A program made the position numbers and the translations under genes. A model generated the notes under the pieces. That model saw nothing but the letters and a program-made list of their open reading frames with translations. It had not been told where the DNA came from and made no database searches. Shown in pieces: positions 60,860 to 64,000 of a DNA stretch of 64,000 nucleotides. This stretch comes from Dasypus novemcinctus (lineage: Eukaryota > Chordata > Mammalia > Cingulata > Dasypodidae), in NCBI RefSeq assembly GCF_030445035.2, contig NC_080702.1:27978053-28042052 (forward strand), read 5' to 3'. Positions within the stretch are counted from its first letter, which is position 1; every line of letters begins with the position of its first letter.

Positions 60860-61380
60860 TAAAGTTTAGAAGAATTTTTTTAAAATGATGTTTTAAAATT
60901 TCTGTTACAGAAGCTGTGGGTAGTCATGCATAAAATACAACATTCCCATTTACTACATTATTAATACCCTTAGAAGAATTTTTTTAAATGATGTTTTAAA
61001 ATTTTTGTTACAGAAGCTGTGGGTAGTCATGCATAAAATACAATGTTCCCATTTACTACATTATTAATACCTTGCTTTAGTGTGATACAATTTGTTTCAA
61101 TTGATGAAAGCACAGTTTTATAATTTTGCTATTAACTATAGACCATGGTTTACCTTAGGGTTCACTCTATTGTGAACAGTTCCATACATTTTTTAAAAAT
61201 TTTGTATTCTAGTAACATATATACAAACTAAAATTTCCCCTTTTAACCACATTTAAATATTTAATTCAGTGCTGTTAATTATGTTCCTAATGTTGTGCTA
61301 CCATCACCGCCATCATTACTGCAACTTTTCCATTATCCCAAATAGAAACTCTGTACAATTTAAGCATTAACTCCCTACAG
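60860..61380 (-). mobile_element. L1 3' UTR fragment, minus strand, with internal duplication
   Basis: The reverse complement carries 'aaccatggtctatagttaat' and related L1 3' UTR landmarks. Within it a unit of about 104 bp is tandemly repeated (60,866-60,969 and 60,970-61,072). Confidence 0.6.
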
Positions 61381-61544
61381 GGTATCTTTTTGAGCTGAAG
61401 AGAGTATCCTAAAATTAATTTTGGTGATGGCTGCACATACTTTCAATGTACTAAAAAAAATTATTGTACAGTCAAAATGGATAAACTGTATGGTAGATGG
61501 ATTATATCCCAATAAAACTGTTAATATAAAAGCTAACACATGAT

Positions 61545-61833
61545 AAAAACCACATTTAGCTGCATATTAAATAAGTCTGATGTAGAACAGAAAAATATGT
61601 TAATAGAAAAAAAATTAACGTAATAGGCTAACATCAAAGCAAAATGAAACAAACTTAAGGATAGCATTTGTCCTTAGAAAGAACTAAATATCACCAAAAT
61701 GTCACCTCTCCCAAGAGAACTAAAATTCCATTAAATAGCCAAAAGAGGTTTTAAAAGTCTTACAAAAAAAAAAAAAAAAAGACTTCTCTAAGCTTTTATC
61801 AAATGTCCAAAAATTGCCAGTTTTGTATAGAGC
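61545..61833. other. Pre-integration sequence, nothing recognised
   Basis: AT-rich sequence left of the retroviral LTR with a 17-A run near 61,765-61,781. Being host flank, its last six bases (61,828-61,833, 'tagagc') should recur after the 3' LTR outside the window. Confidence 0.4.
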
Positions 61834-62264
61834 TGTGGGAAACAAAGGCATGTTGTTTCCATGGAAGCAAGTTACTTCCTTGACCACTGAGTCAAGCTGT
61901 CCCTTATGATTATCGGTGCGGAGCACAGTCTTGGCTGGGTAAGCACACCTGCAGGCAGAACAATACATATAGAACAGAACAATCTGGGCAACAGGATTTA
62001 TGAGTATAGTTACCGATTCTTATAATAATAGTTCCAGTAAAGTTTGTTGGGTGTTCATCAATCATTAGTTAATATAGCATGAGGTAAGGGTAATAGGTAA
62101 CTTGATTTTGTGCTGAATGTCACGTAGGTTAGGGGTATATATACTAGCCCCCCAACTCAATAAACTTGTCTGATGAGCTTGAGAAATCAATGCTCTCAGA
62201 TCCCCTGAACCCAATCTTTGTCTTTCATTCCCGATACCTCGGGTCGCCGAACAAGACTCCGACA
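61834..62264 (+). mobile_element. 5' LTR of class II endogenous retrovirus
   Basis: The LTR is about 431 bp from 'tgtgggaaacaaagg' to 'gactccgaca'. U3 carries a TATA-like 'gtatatatac' (62,135-62,144). The polyadenylation signal 'aataaa' is at 62,159-62,164. The end is fixed by the primer site 2 bp downstream. The 5' boundary is chosen from the TG start and is less certain because the second LTR is outside the window. Confidence 0.75.
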
Positions 62265-62266
62265 GG

Positions 62267-62285
62267 TGGCGCCCAGACGAGGGGC
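62267..62285 (+). other. Primer binding site, tRNA-Lys-like
   Basis: 'tggcgcccagacgaggggc' matches the 3' end of tRNA-Lys(1,2) except for one inserted G and one substitution. Lysine priming is typical of betaretroviruses and ERV-K-like elements. Confidence 0.85.
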
Positions 62286-62370
62286 TCGAGGCAGAGGATT
62301 CATCAAAGTACGGCAGCGTAGGTTCTTCCACCTCTGGATCGGGAACGCGGAAAGCTGAAAAGCCTTTTTT

Positions 62371-62379
62371 AAGGTAAGG
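62371..62379 (+). promoter_or_regulatory. Probable retroviral splice donor
   Basis: 'aag|gtaagg' (cut after 62,373) lies in the leader between the primer site and gag, where betaretroviruses place the major splice donor. Confidence 0.6.
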
Positions 62380-62453
62380 AGCGTCGAAATTAATTAACCC
62401 GGGTAAATTGCTGCTTCATATTATTAAGTTTTGCTTTCCGTTAGCATCAGGGT

Positions 62454-63458
62454 ATGGGTAATCAACCAGGACGCTTGGAAGAATATTCACAGGTTTTGAA
62501 AACACTGTTGCACAGTGTGGGCGTCACAGTTAAGACTGCAGATTTGTTAGAATTGTTTGTTTTGGTTCAAAAGCATTGTTATTGGTTTCAACCGCAAGGA
62601 AAGAATTTGATGAATGTTAAGCAGTGGAGGCAAGTAATGAAAGAATTGAGGAGAGCATATCAGAAAGGAGAGAATATACCTGTATCAGTTTGGGCCTTAG
62701 GACAGCATATTGCTGCTGCATTAGATCCTTTGCAGTCTGACGAAGAGGAAGAGATTGTTCTTTTCTCAAGGGAGGAAATGGCTATGAATGATACAGGTAA
62801 AGATAGGAATTTGGAGGAGGATCAGGAAGAAGAGGAGTTATTTGAAGTTAGAGATACAAATCCATTCTTAACTAAATCTATGTCGGAGCTAAATATTTCT
62901 AAGGTAAACATATATCCTAATTTGACTCATGAGGTTCCTTCTGCACCTCCGGAACCTGGAAAAGCACCTAGTGGACTTTTCTCTACTGACCTGCCTTATG
63001 TTCGTAGCAGCTTTAAGCCAAATCCTGTGCCTGTTACTCCATTAATGAGATGTCTTTTACTGGGATCTAGTCAAGGTGAGCCTCTGGCTATGCAAGCTGT
63101 AGCAGCTTTTCCTGTAACTATTCAACAAATTCCTCCTGATGCTCAACACCCACAAGGGGGTGCCAAGTTTCATCCTGAGCCAAAAACTTTTAAACTATTG
63201 AAAGATTTAAAACGGGCAAAGATACTAAATAATGTCCTTGTTAGTGAAATCAGGCTTGTAAGAAAACTCTCTGTTAAAGTGTTAACTAAGATAAGGAAAC
63301 TATTCTGGCAGCAACTCTGCAACCCCCCTGCTGTCTACATAACAATGAAGCTGTGGGCTAGTGGGGCTAATAGAGTTAAGCCACTGAAAAAAGAGAAAAA
63401 CATGGCAACATTGGTGTTCTGTTTTATTTCCATGCTAATTCTAATTGGGCTTATTTAA
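62454..63458 (+). CDS. ERV gag-derived open frame ending in a membrane anchor
   Basis: The uninterrupted frame has 334 codons. Residues 1-95 look like a betaretroviral matrix domain, with Gly2 in a myristoylation context and a tryptophan-rich helical core. An acidic run follows (94-128, 'QSDEEEEIV' and 'EEDQEEEELF'). A PSAP late-domain motif lies at 162-165. Capsid appears to start at Pro220 after 'AVAAF' and continues to about residue 256 ('FKLLKDLKRA'). The rest is unlike capsid: a basic segment (257-316) and a hydrophobic stretch 318-334 directly before the stop. The tail resembles a retroviral env leader, so an internal deletion that fused early gag to env leader is my reading. No protease, pol or env follows. 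Expression is unknown. Confidence 0.8.
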   Translation: MGNQPGRLEEYSQVLKTLLHSVGVTVKTADLLELFVLVQKHCYWFQPQGKNLMNVKQWRQVMKELRRAYQKGENIPVSVWALGQHIAAALDPLQSDEEEEIVLFSREEMAMNDTGKDRNLEEDQEEEELFEVRDTNPFLTKSMSELNISKVNIYPNLTHEVPSAPPEPGKAPSGLFSTDLPYVRSSFKPNPVPVTPLMRCLLLGSSQGEPLAMQAVAAFPVTIQQIPPDAQHPQGGAKFHPEPKTFKLLKDLKRAKILNNVLVSEIRLVRKLSVKVLTKIRKLFWQQLCNPPAVYITMKLWASGANRVKPLKKEKNMATLVFCFISMLILIGLI

Positions 63459-64000
63459 CCAAGATAATAAAATTAGTACAAAATTTTTATCAAGGTTTAA
63501 AAAGGAATTTTCAGTTTTAAATCAATAGTTTACTCCTGACCTTCAAGTCTCAGTATAGTCTTACAGAGTAATAATCCAAAAATGTGTGTTAACGGTCTGT
63601 CTAAACTGCTAAATTAGAGTTTTAACTACATTTATGCTGCTCAAGTTATCTTAACTGATTGCTGATAACGAATAAAAATGTTTCCAAGCACAAGCTTGCA
63701 TGTTACAGGCAACATGGATTCCAGAAGAAATCTGAAGAAGTGATATTTAAAATGTGATATAATGGAGAGCTTAAAAGCAGCTATACCAAGAAAGTAAGAA
63801 TTATAAGTTAATTGTAAACTGTATGTTTCTGTTACTGTGTTGTTGATTGTTCTGTGTGTGTTCGTTCAATGTCAGTGTGTATTTTGATACCTCCGGATGG
63901 TAATATAAGTAAAAATTTATAAAAGAGCTCTATTCAAATGGCCAAAAATTAAATAAGCGCTGATATTTATATTAATACATAAGTTTAAATGTTAATAAGA
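63459..64000 (+). other. Non-coding part of the ERV or flanking sequence
   Basis: AT-rich sequence with no long frame, no pol or env motif, no polypurine tract that I can assign and no copy of the LTR start. The provirus therefore continues past the window or has lost its 3' half. Confidence 0.4.

Noticed and set aside
61834-64000. Complete provirus
   Set aside because: Only a 5' LTR, primer site, leader and part of gag are visible. No pol, env or 3' LTR lies within the window.

Overview
The window is a gene-poor, repeat-rich mammalian locus. The organism is most likely a xenarthran, probably an armadillo (Dasypus). The evidence is several SINEs with a tRNA-like head, box A and B sequences, a long GC-rich body and a tail ending in an 'aaataaataaatcttt'-type sequence. 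These match my memory of the armadillo-specific DAS SINE families. No other clade I know carries them, but no database was searched.

Layout. 1-6 kb is a mosaic of LINE-1 pieces and SINEs. 6.4-8.1 kb is a processed pseudogene of DAB1, the reelin-pathway adaptor. 8.5-11 kb holds two MaLR-like LTRs, one interrupted by a young SINE. 11.9-19.3 kb is nested L1, including an L1 5' end built from about 13 tandem units of about 110 bp. 19.3-25.7 kb is mostly unique sequence with two older MaLR LTRs, a hAT-like MITE and an orphan CpG island at about 23.3-24.3 kb that looks like a promoter. 25.7-36.2 kb is L1, including one nearly 9-kb element. 36.2-42.1 kb contains the only convincing protein gene: a KRAB C2H2 zinc-finger gene on the minus strand. 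It has a KRAB-A exon, a linker exon and an uninterrupted 19-module finger exon, but its first exon and promoter lie outside or are not recognisable. 42.1-45.1 kb is LTRs and old L1. 45.1-54.8 kb is a nearly complete but inactivated L1 with a monomeric 5' UTR and a 3' UTR of more than 2 kb. 54.8-61.5 kb is more L1 3' UTR, a SINE cluster and two MaLR LTRs.

The right edge (61.8-64.0 kb) holds the 5' LTR, lysine-tRNA-like primer site, leader and an open 334-codon gag-derived frame of a class II (betaretrovirus-like) endogenous retrovirus. The frame starts as matrix, reaches the start of capsid, then switches to a basic segment ending in a membrane-spanning stretch. pol and env are not present after it, and no 3' LTR lies inside the window.

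The contents fit a common pattern: a KRAB zinc-finger gene, of the class that silences retroelements, surrounded by L1, LTR and SINE insertions. The most notable points are the gag-TM open frame, the two different monomeric L1 5' ends, the duplicated (two-module) L1 3' UTR, and the DAB1 retrocopy lacking the segment that carries reelin-responsive tyrosines.
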